The notes: generated by a model from the sequence alone, not told the origin. DNA of 64,000 nucleotides from Paramecium tetraurelia (GCF_000165425.1 NW_001798967.1:283657-347656), one strand, 5' to 3'. Counted from the stretch's first letter, positions 50,400 to 62,874 are shown. Made by a program: numbers and translations.

Positions 50400-51080
50400 A
50401 TGCTGAATCAGAAAGAAGGACATTCTAAAGTAGAAGAAGATGATTTTACTCTTAATACTTCAAGTGCTGAACCTTTAGAATTGGATGATCACTATACAAA
50501 ATAAAAGTCAATTTGTTGGGGGAGGTGTCATCCAATGATGTTTAGGAAAGGAAGTCCTGCTGTTGTTATTGGACCACATTGTGATTTAAGATGTGATTTA
50601 AGGGCCCTTATTTATTTGTGCTTTTCTTTCATTCTTTATAATGGGAGGACTCTTTATTTTCCTTAGGATTGATGAGGATCCATTGATATTTTATACTACT
50701 CTTATTATTAGTATTAATCAATGTATCAGTTACCTGATTGTTGCACTGATAAACCCTGGAGTTGCTAATATAGAGAGAGTCGACATTGAAAAGAATGAGG
50801 AAACTAGTCAAAAAACATGGTAAACTATTTTGTTATGGGAAGGTATTGCAAGGTGTGTAAGTTGATTCAGAGCAAAGAAACTTAGCATTGTTAAGATTGT
50901 GATATTTGTATTTAAGAATTTGATCATCATTGTCCTTGGACTGGGAAATGCATAGGCAAGGGGAACATCAAATAGTTTTATTATTTTATCGTAAGTTCGA
51001 TAGTGTTTATGATTTTTAACCTTGTGTTAGTTTTACTAAAAATTAAAGAATAGGATTCTAGATCACATTAATAACAATGA
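50400..51080 (+). CDS. DHHC palmitoyltransferase
   Basis: Integral membrane S-acyltransferase that attaches palmitate to protein cysteines. Seen: soluble N-terminus, GPHWPLFICAFLSFFIM (first membrane helices), INPGVANIERVD, then the Cys-rich catalytic domain YCKVCKLIQS, HCQDCDICIQEFDHHCPW and TGKCIGKGNIKQFYYFI, including the catalytic DHHC. Further helices follow, and the protein ends SRSHQQQ. Two introns: a 22-bp one with GTG donor and AAG acceptor before WPLFICAF, and a 23-bp one ending AAG before YCKVC. About 210 residues, on the short side for the family (N-terminal helices and tail compact). Stops 18 bp before the converging TBC gene's stop. Confidence 0.88.
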
Positions 51081-51098
51081 TTAGTTTTATTAATATTA

Positions 51099-52446
51099 TC
51101 AACAACTAAAAATATCTTTTTTGATGAATTCCTTCATCTTACTTTAGTTTTCGTAATTTTCAGCTATTTATTGTAGTAAAGGGTGTCTCATAGGATGCTG
51201 CATACAAAAATGAAGAGCATACTAATTTATCTTATTCTTCTTTTATTTAAATTAATTGCAATTCTTAATTAGTTTATCAATTTAGGGTTTATCTATTTCC
51301 TTCTTCTGAAAGGAGTCAAACCACTCGATAAACTAATGCAAGTCTTCCATGCTTAGTATTAAATTCCTGTTGAGATCAATCAAAGAACAAATGATGTCCG
51401 AAATATCAAAAATGCTTGTGGCCAACAAATAATCCCAAAATCTACATACATTATTAATATGAAAATTATATAGAAAGAGTGTCATTATTAATTTGGTAAT
51501 CCAGATTGCATTCTAGACCTCCAATTTATGATAGATGTGGTTGAATAAATCAGGAACTTTGAATTTTATTTCGTTTATGCAGATAAATTCCAATAGTTTC
51601 ACTAAAGGCATTTCATCTTAATAAATGTAATAGAGCATAAATTTGGGATTCACCATCATCTATGCCAAAAATTGTAAGCTTTGATCGATCTATTTGTTGT
51701 TTATGATTAAGGTGAATCCCACCAAGAAGTTCATTCCTTAACAATAACCAAGTTTGGGAAATAACTTTGATAATTTCAACAAAACCCTCTCTAAATCTTT
51801 TTAACCATCTCCAGTTTCGAAATATTTAATGTCACTTGATGTTACTGTTCTGTGAATGTCCTTTCGAATTGCTTTAGCATATTTCTAATCTTCTTCTAAA
51901 AAAGATAGTCCATCCGAACATATTTGGAATTTGGGAGTGTATGCCATCAATTGCCAACAGGACCATCTTATACGTTATTTGGGAGGCCCCATAATTAATT
52001 TAATTCTTGATTAAGAGTTATTTTTACTTGAATTCATTTTTTTTTAAGATATAGAAATTTATGATTACCATGTCCAAATTTGAATTACAATAATCGTAGC
52101 TCTTCTTATATTCGAATATTTCTTATGATTCAATGAGTGATTACTTGGTTTAATCTTGCTCCTCCTCTTCATCAATTTCAGACAAGAATTTGGTGGAAGC
52201 ATCACAATTTAAATTTATTTAAGTTATCAACACAGATTCATGGAGACTCTCTAACCAATTAAGAAGACATGACGTCTTCTATTGTTCATTCTGATATTGC
52301 GTAGGTATTAATGATTCTTTATGATCTTATTCTAAGTCTAGCTTAACTGCCTCATTCACTTAAGTAACCTTCCTTTATCGAATCTGGAACTCAGCCCTCA
52401 ACATTGATTCAGTTCTATCGCTTTAACATAAAACCTAATTCCCCAT
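51099..52446 (-). CDS. TBC-domain Rab GTPase-activating protein
   Basis: TBC domains switch off Rab GTPases. Seen in the 3' two thirds: RIRWSCWQLM (entry to the TBC fold), DIKYFETGDGQKDLERVLLK, PKLGYCQGMNFLVGFTL (the YCQGM motif with the catalytic Gln finger), then FLAQMMVNPKFMLYYIYQDE, CRFWDYLLATSIF. In the usual IxxDxxRT motif this protein has IRKDIHRTVTS, so the Asp and the catalytic Arg are present. The N-terminus MGNQVLCQSDRTES could be lipid-modified (MG start), followed by an acidic linker. A 42-bp stretch after CNSNLDM is probably an intron. About 430 residues. Confidence 0.85.
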
Positions 52447-52546
52447 TATGTTATAATAAAATTTATTCCATTTGCTTTAGTTTTTATTTTTTTGAATTCC
52501 AAACCAATAGGAAATCTTAATTAATAATATCATATCATAAAATTAA

Positions 52547-52915
52547 ATGAGTCGGAAATTCACATGGCAAGAAGTTGGTGACAATGCCAAAAATGGCTGG
52601 ATTGTCATTGGCGATTCAGTCTATGGACCATAAGGATTTTTAGATTCTCATCCAGGAGGCCCCGCAGTCATCAGGAATAAAGCAGGCAAAGATGTCACTA
52701 GATTCTTTTATGAAATGGGTACTAAACAATATATGAAACAAGGTCATTCCTAGAATGCTCAAGATATTTTGAAATCCTTGAAAATTGGAGAGATCGATAA
52801 GAATTCATAACCCGCAAAATGGTAAGTAGATTCAGATCAAAGACTAGTAGCAATTACCTCTGTATTGCTAATATTGGCAATTGCATTTCTTTATTTTTAT
52901 GTTTTGAGAAAATGA
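52547..52915 (+). CDS. Cytochrome b5, tail-anchored
   Basis: Small heme protein that feeds electrons to desaturases and other oxygenases. One intronless frame of 122 codons: MSRKFTWQEVGDNAKNGWIV, then FLDSHPGGPAVIRNKAGKDV with the first heme His in HPGG, and the GHS sequence holding the second His. The usual D-x-T-x-F segment before HPGG is altered to VYGPQGFLD. A C-terminal helix (LVAITSVLLILAIAFLYFYV) followed by LRK fits a tail anchor in the endoplasmic reticulum or outer mitochondrial membrane. Confidence 0.92.
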
Positions 52916-52989
52916 AATTTGTACATTATATGATATAATCTAATTATTTACTAATCATAATCCTGGACTATTGAATAAATCTAAAACTC

Positions 52990-54032
52990 TCAATCTGATC
53001 TCATTAACGACTTATTCTATATTCCATTCTTTGTTTCATGAGTTTACTAAGAAACATTTGAGTTCTAATTACATTTTAATAAAAATTATCCTAATCTCTT
53101 TGGCCTAATAAGATTCCATAATGTTCAAAACTAATAGGAATCAATTAATAAATCTAAGACTGCCAACAATTCTTATGAATTTATGAGATTTCCTATTTAA
53201 TTAAATTGATATTATTTCAATTGGTTTCCATTATTTTCAGTGTCAAATTCTAATTTCATATTAATCTATCTACAATAAATTTAGAAGCTCATAGTAGTAA
53301 ATAACTCAAAAAGTCAATTATCCAGAATGATATTTATATTATCAACTTATTTAGTTGTTCTTATAAAGAAGTTTATCAAATAAGTTTTTCTTATATTTGA
53401 ATAACTCCAGAAAATAAAACCCTCTAAAAGCATCAAATTGTTGTTGTGCAAATTTCCTTCACTATACATATTTCAACCTCAGACTAACTTTCTCTTAATT
53501 TTTATAAGTTATTAAATAATGAGTTCCAAATTTGCTTTAGTAGTTATTGCCTATTTTATCTCTCAATATAACGCTGCTTAATTATTCTAAAATTATATTG
53601 TTGTAAATATTTCTGTTATAAACAATGTCTCTATGAATTCTTATTGGTTTTGATAACAATCAAAGTTGGGCTTTTAAAGTAGTAATTTAAGCAAAATAAT
53701 TCTGCAATTTCTTATTTGGAGTGATTATTTTTACAATCCTTAGATTCTAAAATTGAATTAAGATAATCTTTAGACCTTAGGAAAAACAAAACTCCAAAAT
53801 GCTAAGCATAAGATTCTGCCTAGTATAAACCACCTTTGACTTATTTAATATATCCACTTGAGCAATATCTAAAATATATTATTCATTTGAATTTAGAGAA
53901 CTATGGATAACTTGACCTATATCTCCGAGGTTTCTAGATCAGCTTCTATATTTCTAACAACTAAAAATGTGGTTTCCTCTGTAGATAAGATACGTCAATG
54001 ATTATTTGCTTATTTAAATCTTCACTATTCAT
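52990..54032 (-). CDS. Hypothetical protein, exon structure uncertain
   Basis: Start at ATG 54032 (MNSEDLNKQIIIDVSYLQ), followed by protein-like frames GYIKQVKGGLYQAESYAQHF, FLRSKDYLNSILESKDCKNN, NYYFKSPTLIVIKTNKNSQR over about 140 codons, then FYFLELFKYKKNLFDKLLYK, and a last section NQLKQYQFNQIGNLINSQEL ending near 52990. The last section contains an in-frame TGA (53125-53127). Joining the pieces requires introns of about 43-44 bp that are longer than usual, so the gene may be degenerating. A faint resemblance of the N-terminal part to a protein kinase start is not enough for a call. Confidence 0.35.
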
Positions 54033-54085
54033 TATTAAATATATATTTTTAGTTTAAGCAATACATAACCTATATACAACTTAGC

Positions 54086-57000
54086 TCATTTTATTTATTC
54101 TAAAATGCTAACAATAAAATTCTCTAACGATTTATTTAATTTTTATTGTTTCTTCTTTCCTAACACTACATAGTTACAATAAAAATCTTATTTTGCATCT
54201 AATTCCTTTAAAATTAATTTAAAGAAATCAAATATCTTGTTAATTTGGACACAAGAATGAGTAAGTAATTTTCTATTGTATGGATTAAATATCGTAATCG
54301 GCAAAGCAGGCAAGCAATAGTCTTATAAATTAAAAAAATAACTAAATAGGAATAATTAAATACCTAGAATTGGGATCATTAATATTTGCCAGCAGACCTA
54401 TTCCAGTAGAAGAGGAATCGAAGAATTTTATGTAAAAGTTAAGCAAGTCAATAAATTGTTCGCTGATTAAATTAGAAGTAATTCTCTATTCTCTCATGTA
54501 AGAGTAAACCATAATTATTAATGAGTAGGAGGATAACCCTCCTAATATATAATAAAATGAAATTATTACCTGTATATGATTCAGAGAGCTTAAGCTTTTT
54601 AATCATAGATTTTAAAATGAGTACAATCTATTATAAAGATGGGTATTCTTCCATCCACTTTTTAACCAAATCAGTAGTTATTGAACCAATATGAGTAGGA
54701 TAATTGCCATTCCCATTAAAATTAAAAGAGATGTCAACCTTTATACCACTCTTTAATTTCTGCTTTAGCTTTTTCCACAATTGAATTTGTTAATCGTCCA
54801 AGTTCCTTCCTTCATATTCAAATATGTTAATCTATGGATCTATTTCTAATTTGATAATTGGAACAGCTGAATTAAATATTGGACTAATTTCAATTAAATA
54901 TATGTACTTTGCCTTGACCACCCACTTTTTTCTAGTAAACTCAAAAAATAAGTTATCAAAATGACTTTTTAACATATTCCTATTATAGACTTCTAAACCA
55001 TTGATCCCAATATCGATATCCGAATCTATTAAAGCTAATCCTGTCGCACATGAGCCAAAGAGCCTAAATGTTAAGATTCATATTTACATAATCATTCCAT
55101 CAGGAATACCTAAGAACACTTTCTAAATTACTGATTTAACTCTGTCAAAAGCCAAAAGTCTAAATGGGAGCATGTTTTCGTATTCACTCATAATATTATC
55201 AGTGAAATCAAGAATGTCTAAATTGATTTATTCAATCAATTTTTATTTTCCCTTTTATTATACATTTTCTAATTACTCTTTCAAGCTTTTTTCTGAACTT
55301 TATGGCTTTATGCTTAGATTCTTTTTCTTGTCGATTTGCTAATTTTTCTTTTAAATTGAATGAGTGATTTCATCCTCTAAAGTGTTTTGAGAAATCTATT
55401 CACTTTCATTTGAAATTGAATTAATATCTTATTGACATTATGAGTCCTCAAACTGATTCCTTTTGAATGAACTAATCAATTTCGTTATATTTTTTTATTT
55501 TTCATTATTGTTTTTTTTAATTTTAATTGAATTTTTCATCTAATTTTTTTTCTATTTTGTTTCTTCTTCTTCTGATGTAGAAGAAGTTCTATTAGAACAA
55601 TGACTTTTAATTGTTTATGCTTGAGTTTCAATTGAAAATCTGGTGATTTCGGATTAAGGCGATTATAATTATAATTGTTCATCTCTGCTTTCTGGTATTG
55701 ATTCTTAATATCCTTTTTACTTTTTTTTCATTCTTTTTTACTCTTTCAAAAATTATTCCTTAAATGAATTTTCATCATTTAGAGATATATTTGCAATCTC
55801 TAAAATGTGAATTGTAATTGTTTGACCAACATCAATATAGTCATCATGTATTGGAATATCGGAATCTGTGATAAATTATTAAGAGATGGATTACTATTCA
55901 GTTTATTTTAGATTAGTCTTTAAATTTTTGAAACATTAAACTTTATAAGATTATTGCTATGTGTTTGAAGACTTGTTGGATTCACTTAAATAAGAATAAT
56001 GAATACTTTAAATCATCGCTAATTTCCTAAGCTGATGGGGTGTTTGGAGGTGTAACATAGGTATAAGTTAGGTTGCTTTGTGAATAGGATCTTTAAAACC
56101 TTAATATGTTTGATTCTTAAAGATTTTTGCTTGACAATCTTTTATCTAATTCAATTGGATCTAGTCCTTTAAATGTTAACATTTTTTAGAATTTCTTTTT
56201 CTTCTTTTTTTTATCTTTTTTTTGTTTTTTATCTAAATTTTCAGTTTTAAATAATTCTTATTCTAAATGTTCTTAAAATAATTGTTAGACTATTTTGTAA
56301 AACTTCTTTAAAATGTAGGTTTTCTAATCAACTAAGTCATTCATAGATGAAATTAGCATAGTATTAATGATATTTGTATCTGTGTGACATTTTAGTTAAA
56401 AATTAAACAGTAATTCAACTTGTGATTTCAATAATTTGATGGCTGTGCCTGAGAATATGTTTTCGTAAAATCTATTTTCCAAACGATCAGGTTGCTATTT
56501 AATTTCTGAATATATTTCCTAGAAATAGTAGGTTAACTAAAAGTAATTAATTTTATATTACTCTTTCCTTATTATTGGCTAGATTTTATAAAAAGAATTC
56601 CTTTAGTTCGCTTGAGGTATTTTTATAGATAGGCTCTCTAAAGAGTCTCTGTTTTTTCTTTTTCTCTCTGTGAAGATTGTAATGGAATGAAATATTTTTT
56701 TCAAATTCCTTGATGATCCAGACTGTGCAACTATGAAAACTGTTCTGATGAAACCAAATAGGGTCTTCTGCTTTTTCTAATGAGGTTTTTGGGAATGTGG
56801 ATAGAAAATATTTATCAGAAAGGTCCTGCAATAAATCCAAAAATGAGTTTAAATTTTCCAAATGTGGTTCAGCAACGAAAATAGTATCCATAAAATTTTC
56901 ATCGTCAACGATATTCAATTTCGAATATAATTCCTTTATTAATTATGCTTATTAAGTACTTCTGCTTTGGGATGGACTGCTTTAAAATTCATCATGAACT

Positions 57001-57395
57001 AATCATCAATTTTAGACTCCAAATTAATTGTTTTTCTAAATATAGTTTTAATATTAACTTTTGAAGTAGTGCATAAATTGAAGGGTTATTTAGTTTGTCA
57101 TAGATGTACATTTTCATTATTGGAAAGGTTTTTATTTATCCTTTAATCTGAAATAGCTTATACAATTCGGATTATTCCAGTGTAGCGAGCCTGTAAAAAT
57201 TAATCAACAAAACAGATACCATGATATCACTTCTGACTTGTATGTTGCAGTCGATGAATTCTATTCATGAATGTTATCCGCATACAAATTATAATAATAA
57301 GGATGCCTATATGGATACAAGCAATAATTGAAAGGCTGGAGAAAATTCATTTAATTTATCTGATTCATCTATCTACATTACGATTATGATTACAT
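54086..57395 (-). CDS. Trf4/Cid1-type non-canonical poly(A) polymerase with long N-terminus
   Basis: Nucleotidyltransferase that adds A (or U) tails to RNA, tagging it for exosome decay or regulating mRNAs. The catalytic part lies at the C-terminus: LFGSCATGLALIDSDIDIGI (GS plus DxD metal ligands), IIKLEIDPQINIF with the third Asp region, VDISFNFNGN, ESYTGGLSSYSLIIMVYSYM, ending with the PAP-associated region PITIFNPYNRKLLTHSC. An N-terminal extension of over 600 residues starts MQSQSQCRQMNQINQ and is helical then low-complexity and Lys-rich. The two halves share one frame through the KKKKKKK run near 56190-56240, so they are one gene; the inner Met at 56182 is not the start. About eight small introns, several ending AAAG. 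About 1,030 residues, far longer than Trf4. Confidence 0.8.
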
Positions 57396-57740
57396 GTTCT
57401 GAGATGAGTTTGTTCTGATAAATTTAGTTTATTTATTTTTATATAATAATCTGAGAATCTTCAAAATTAGACCACATTAATATAATAAAAAGATATAAGG
57501 TACATAATTCTGTACCAGTCTAGAATTCCCCTTGTCATCCAATCAAAAATTGATCTACATATCAAAAAAATATGAGTTTAATTGAATCAATTAGAAATTA
57601 TTTTTGTTCTTAAGAAATATCATTTTAAATTATTATTTTATATAATACGCCACCTTCAAAAGCAATTAATAATTAAGTAATATATTATTATTTTATAATT
57701 ATTGTTTACATAAACACACAAATCTCTAGCTATGTTAGAC
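57396..57740. other. Intergenic, AT-rich
   Basis: About 345 bp between the start of the Trf4-type gene and the end of the next minus-strand gene. AT-rich, no coding frame or repeat recognised; should hold the Trf4-type promoter. Confidence 0.45.
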
Positions 57741-60124
57741 TCAATTAATAGTATAGAATTCAATCCTCTTATTTTCGTGGGCACTGTATAAATATTTTCC
57801 ATCGGAAAGAACTTTATTGCATCCATAAGGATTCATAGTAATTTCCTAAACTTTTTATGGCTAAGTGTCTAATTTCCAAACTGTAATCTTCCCCTCTTGC
57901 TCAAAGCCCATCAGCCCAGCAAATAGATACTATGATTCAGTATCAAAACTTATAGAATGAACTGGATAATCTTCTTCAAGATTTCTTAGTTCCTATAATT
58001 TTGGATATTGCCATATTTTTATATGGTTATCCTTTGAACCACTTATCAAAATTCCACTATTTTAAGAATTAGACAAAGCTAGACACAATATTAAATTGTT
58101 ATGCCCACTAACATCTAAAATCTTACTATTTTTTTATGTATCATATAAAATAATATTTTTTCCACTTGCTATAACTAAGTTATGCCTTTCAGCAGCCAAA
58201 GCACTGACTCTGGCATTAGTTTTAAATGAATTATGTAATTTTCCTTCAAAATCCCAAAATTTAACATATGTGTCATCTGATCCTGATGCAATGTAGTTTC
58301 CAACGAATTCCAGACATCTTATTCTATCTGCATGTCCTTCACATATATGGACTTACTTCCAAAGTGGACATGGTTTCCATATACGAACTGTTTTATCAAC
58401 AGATCCACTTGCAATAATTCGTTTTTTTGAAAATGCAATACATAATACTTGATCCTCATGTTCCTTTAGAGTAATCTTTAATTTTCTTGATAGTCTATGA
58501 CTTAACAATTATATTTTACTTGTCCCATATTTTAATTGAATTATCTTTGGAACAAGAAATAATTTTATCAGTATCCATCAATGCAAGATATTTCACACTT
58601 TTATCATGGCCTTTTAATGTTTAATCACATTCTATTGACAAAGGATTCAACAAATTTGGAGTGATTTTTACCAAAGGTGGACCAATAGACCTAATGTTTG
58701 GATTTTAAATACTTTGAACTAATGTAAGATAAATCTAATTATGATTTGTTATCATTATTATATTATCCTTAAAGATTAGACAATGATGAGGTAGACTATT
58801 TAATGTTGTTTTGTTATTGATGGATATTTTATACTTTAGGTTCAAATAGAAGTTGATTTGAGATAGAATAAGGTTATTCATTTGATTATTTGTTATCTTA
58901 AAATATTGTATATGGATAATTATTATTCTCATTTGTATAATTTTCTTATTATTAATTAAGGATCTCACTTGTAGCAGGAATGAAATTAATATTCTAGTAC
59001 TTCTCATCCTTTGATGTAGCCTATGAAGGATAAGAATTGTTATCTTTTAAGAAACCTTTATTGTCATTTTAAGTTAAGGGCTTCTGACTAGCAAAATAGC
59101 CTGTTTAATGGGTTTATTCTTACTAAATATACTTGAACACACTTTGTTATTATGGAGACTTTAGAGATTTTGGAGACCTATCGAATATTTTAGATTCTGG
59201 AGACTTGGCTAATATGTCTATAGACTGAGTTTGCATATTATTAACTTTGAAAGGTTCGACTGGCCTTTGTATTTCAAAAGATGAATTGTATGTATTTTAT
59301 TTAGATCGATTGCTCTCTTAATTTTAGGCTCTATCCGATGATTTATCCAGGTCAAAGGGTTTAGTAATTTTGAATGAGTTTTATGTGTCTTATCTGCTTC
59401 TGCCTGACTATTGAGAATCTTATTCTGTGAAGTAATTCTTTAGTTTTGAGTTATTAAATGATCCAACTGGCATTAAATCCCTTTATAGTAACTACTTTCT
59501 TATGGGGGAGATGCTGGCTTATTTTTATTAGAAAATTGGTTCTTTGGATCGATTTGATCTATTACTTAGTTCTGGAGAAATGTCTTTGACTTCAGATAAA
59601 TTGGATTTATAATTGAGAATGCTCTAAGACTGTGATGGTTACTAACTTGTTTATGCAGTCTGGGCTTATCTTATAGGTAATTATGAAAATGTCTATTTCA
59701 CCTATTTTTCGATATCAACAATCTATTCATAAAATGATTCTAAATATTCTTTATCCCTTAATTGATCTCTTTGAATTAATTCAATCAACTTTGATTGGAA
59801 TTGTTAAACACTCATCTTGTCTTATTTTAATTATTTCACCAATTCTTTTTTTCTTTTCTCATCTATTGAACTCACATCAATTAATAATTAAGATATTTTG
59901 CTATGAAAGAAAGCCTTTAACTATTCAAGTTTCTGCAATATGTTGGTTTAATACTCAGTATTTAAGTATTTGAATTATTCATTTATGTAAGCATCCAAAT
60001 TTTTAATCATGTGTGAATCATGAGTATCAATACACATATCACAAAGTGGTCCTTTCCTTGTACAATCATGTTACAAACATACTTTTGTATATGGTAATGA
60101 ATGCAGTTAGCAATAATATTACAT
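57741..60124 (-). CDS. B-box zinc finger / WD40-repeat protein
   Basis: Begins MQYYCQLHSLPYTKVCLQHD followed by LCDMCIDTHDSHMIK, a B-box zinc finger in a TRIM-like protein that lacks the RING domain. A coiled coil follows (QTNILQKLEQLKAFFHSKIS, KKELVKQLKQDKMSVQQF), then a long Ser/Gln/Asn-rich linker, and a seven-blade WD40 propeller: LKGHDKSVKYLALMD, SCSKDNSIKIWD, ASGSVDKTVRIWKP, SGSDDTYVKFWD, SGSKDNHIKIWQ, ending ENKRIEFYTIN. Two introns lie between linker and first blades (22 bp after ISSK, 25 bp after WDK). About 775 residues. Without RING it is unlikely to be a ubiquitin ligase on its own; the propeller suggests a scaffold. Function unknown. Confidence 0.85.
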
Positions 60125-60371
60125 AATATAAATTATTATTGTTAGATTACTCAGAAAATCAAATGAAAATATTACACAATAACTTTATATTTAATTCGTA
60201 AATAATTCATCAATTTGTTATCATATTCTTATTTTTCATAGAAATATAAAATTGAATCAAAAATAATGTCAATATTAATTTCAATATTATTTAAGATTTG
60301 AATAACATCAATACTCCATCAATCTAATTATGGAGAGTAAATACATAATATATTTATAAATAATTAAATTA

Positions 60372-61035
60372 ATGTTTTCAGAAAGATAAGTCAGAGTTAC
60401 CTTGACTCTACCAAAATTTCAAGGCAATCCAAAATTTGAATCAGGAGCTCAAACCACTACTTCAAGTTCAAGTATCCTCTTCTTTATATTTAGGGATCAT
60501 TTCAATCACCTCTAGACACTAACCACTTGGAAATCGATTTCATAAACATGCTATGACTTCTCTCTCCAATCCAAAGCATCCCCAACTCTACACTCCCTAG
60601 CAAGAAAGCAAAAGAGCAAAGAGGTTGAAAAATATTCCTTATGAACTCTAATATTTCACTGCAAAACTTCCGAATAAAAATTTTACCTCTAGTCACTTGA
60701 TGTGTAATGAATTACTCAAACCTTAATCTAATAGTATTGAAAATAAGGATAAATGGCAGATTAAATCTTATATTCCCAAAACAAATAATGTGTTCAGTTT
60801 ATGTAAATTAAAAAAAATTGATTAATAAGAGAAGAGAAAAGAGAATTTTTAAGATTTGTCATATTTTAGAAATCTGAATAGGAAAGATATTGAAATTGAA
60901 AAGATCAAAGTAATAATTGTTAATAATGGTTAGAGGTATAATAAATAAAGATTAGTCACTTAGAAATTGATAAGTGAATTCATCCGATAATTCAAATCTC
61001 ATGCTAAAATTGAAAATTTCAGTTTCAATCTATGA
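60372..61035 (+). CDS. Basic hypothetical protein
   Basis: Start ATG 60372 (MFSERQVRVTLTLPKFQ). After a 22-bp intron (GTATCC...TTTAG near 60467) one frame runs to TGA 61033-61035: RHQPLGNRFHKHAMTSLSNP, KRAKRLKNIPYELQYF, NRKDIEIEKIKVIIVNNGQ, EFIRQFKSHAKIENFSFNL. About 210 residues, Lys/Arg/Asn-rich. No family recognised. Confidence 0.5.
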
Positions 61036-61145
61036 AGATCAATAGAAATTGTTGATAAACTGTCTCAATATATAACTATCATATAAATGTTGTTCATCAT
61101 TAAAAACTTTTTATATTAAAATAAAAATAATTTTAATAAAATAGA

Positions 61146-61998
61146 ATGCTTCAAAATTTTATTAAGTTTTAATCATCCATAGGTAAAGCTTATTAGTAAT
61201 AAACAAGAAAACCGGGATAAACTACTTAAATTCTTATAAAATTGGCAATTATTACAAAGTTATAGACTCATAGGGTACAATAATGAAGAATCAGAAATGA
61301 AATTCTCTATATATTGTACTTAATATGTTTAACTCTATATAGAACAATTATACATTTGCAGAAGATTATTCCGATTAGGAAAGAGCCTTTAAACTATACT
61401 AAACATTTTTGAAAAAAAAAACTTATAAAGTCCAAAAAAGGCATATAATAAAATTCCTCATGCTGTCAATTAAATGACTACTTATTCAGTGTATATATTT
61501 TATTTCTTCTTTCATTTGATTGAAAATATCATGGTCATTCATTAATTGGGATTTTTTGAGAAAAAATTTAATCATAAATTGTTAAAAATAACATCACACA
61601 CATTCTGGGCTTTAGGCTTACTAACTTAACTTATCTATTATTTGAATAGACTTAGATCAGCATTTCGAAGGTATTTTTATCTTTATAGAGAGAGAGTTAG
61701 AATTGAAATCTTAAATCTAAAATGGAATGACCAATGGAGATTTTCTTGAGTAATTGAAGTCCTTCTCTAAAGAAAGATATTAATATGGATTGTTGATTTT
61801 AAGAATCATTGGTGATCTAGCTTGCGCTATGTAGAAAGCTTAAATTCCTGAAAAAATTGTAATTAATTGCTACTATACAAGTTACATACTAGATTTAATA
61901 GAGGTCTAGTTGCATGTGGAGGAATGTTGAGCTCAATAATCTAGATTTATTTATAGGCATCTAAAATCAATAAAAAATAGAATGTCATTGAAGTATGA
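61146..61998 (+). CDS. PEX11: Peroxin 11, peroxisome proliferation factor
   Basis: PEX11 bends and elongates the peroxisome membrane before fission. Seen: KQENRDKLLKFLQNWQLL at the N-terminus (the family's RDK..K..QY..... helix), CRRLFRLGKSLQTI (the conserved R..R.GK motif), a central membrane-associated helix, RIIGDLACAMQKAQIPEKI, and the C-terminal membrane segment FNRGLVACGGMLSSIIQIY, matching the GL.G..SS...Y end of PEX11. Three or four introns are needed: a 31-bp one with GTT donor after MLQNFI, one of about 22 bp in a GAGAGAG run near 61670-61691 whose exact acceptor is ambiguous, and a 23-bp one ending AAG before LHTRFNRG. About 250 residues, normal size. Ends VIEV; membrane protein, so no PTS1 expected. 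Confidence 0.85.
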
Positions 61999-62299
61999 GT
62001 AATGAAATAGTGAGATATTTAATATTGATACCTCAAATTTATTTAATCATAATAAACATAATGGGTTTAATATATGTTTGAGATAGTTTTTTATATTTTA
62101 TCAATTATAATTTAAGTTTTGTTGTTCATCTCTAATGACCTGAATGTTTTAAATTATATAGTTTAAAAAAGATTTTGAGACAAGAGAATTAATACAAGTA
62201 CTAATGTTAAATATATAGTTATAATTAGAACAATAAACATTCAATAACAATTCAACTTTGCCATACCAAATTTAGGTTAATTCTTGAATAAAAGATTTC
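61999..62299. other. Intergenic or unresolved 5' region
   Basis: About 300 bp after PEX11. AT-rich. It may contain the promoter and the first, unresolved exon of the next gene; nothing is recognised with confidence. Confidence 0.35.
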
Positions 62300-62874
62300 T
62301 GGAAACTTTTTATATAAATTTAAAAGAGTGTTATAAAAAAATAACAAAAGTATTATCCAAAATACATCACTAAAGTAAAAGCTGGTAATTTAGATCCTTT
62401 AAAAATAACAATTTCCCCATATTTAATCCACCATGGATTTAGTCATAATAAGTGCTATGAATTTAAAAACAATGCTTAAAATTGTAGCAATCAGGAGGTA
62501 TGATTTAAACATTCTAAAAATGGAAAATATAAATAGTAAAAGCGTTATTAAAACTAAATAACAAGAAATTGCATGCATAATTGTTGCTGGTATTACCTCA
62601 CATTCATTACCTTAATTATGAATTCACAATACTTATCTCAGAAGTGAAGTTAGTAAATGTTATTCCTTCCAATAAACAAACAAATACAGACAATCCTAAT
62701 GTTAAAATTAACAATTGCAAAGTTTTCTTTAATGTTGGTGGAAGCTATTTATTAAACAATGATTATTCCATACTATAACTTGATTATATAATAATGCAAG
62801 TTATTCATGTAAATAAAACTAAATACAATGAATTCTACATTCCGGCTAATTTTAACTAACTCATTTAAAAATGA
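62300..62874 (+). CDS. Hypothetical protein, 5' end unresolved
   Basis: Protein-like frame KYYPKYITKVKAGNLDPLKI, SPYLIHHGFSHNKCYEF, CSNQE, then in a second frame PHIHYLNYEFTILISEVKLV, KINNCKVFFNVGGSYLLNND, and QVIHVNKTKYNEFYIP before TGA 62872-62874. A small intron near 62495-62580 must join the two. Asn/Tyr-rich with paired Cys, so possibly extracellular or lumenal, but no signal peptide or family was identified. Confidence 0.4.

Noticed and set aside
52990-54032. Protein kinase call for the minus-strand gene
   Set aside because: Only a vague similarity at the N-terminus (FQLLEIQ); no GxGxxG, HRD or DFG motif could be found in any frame.
56151-56240. Boundary between two genes at the ATG 56182
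   Set aside because: The upstream frame reads through the Lys run into the same frame as that Met, so it is internal to the poly(A) polymerase gene.
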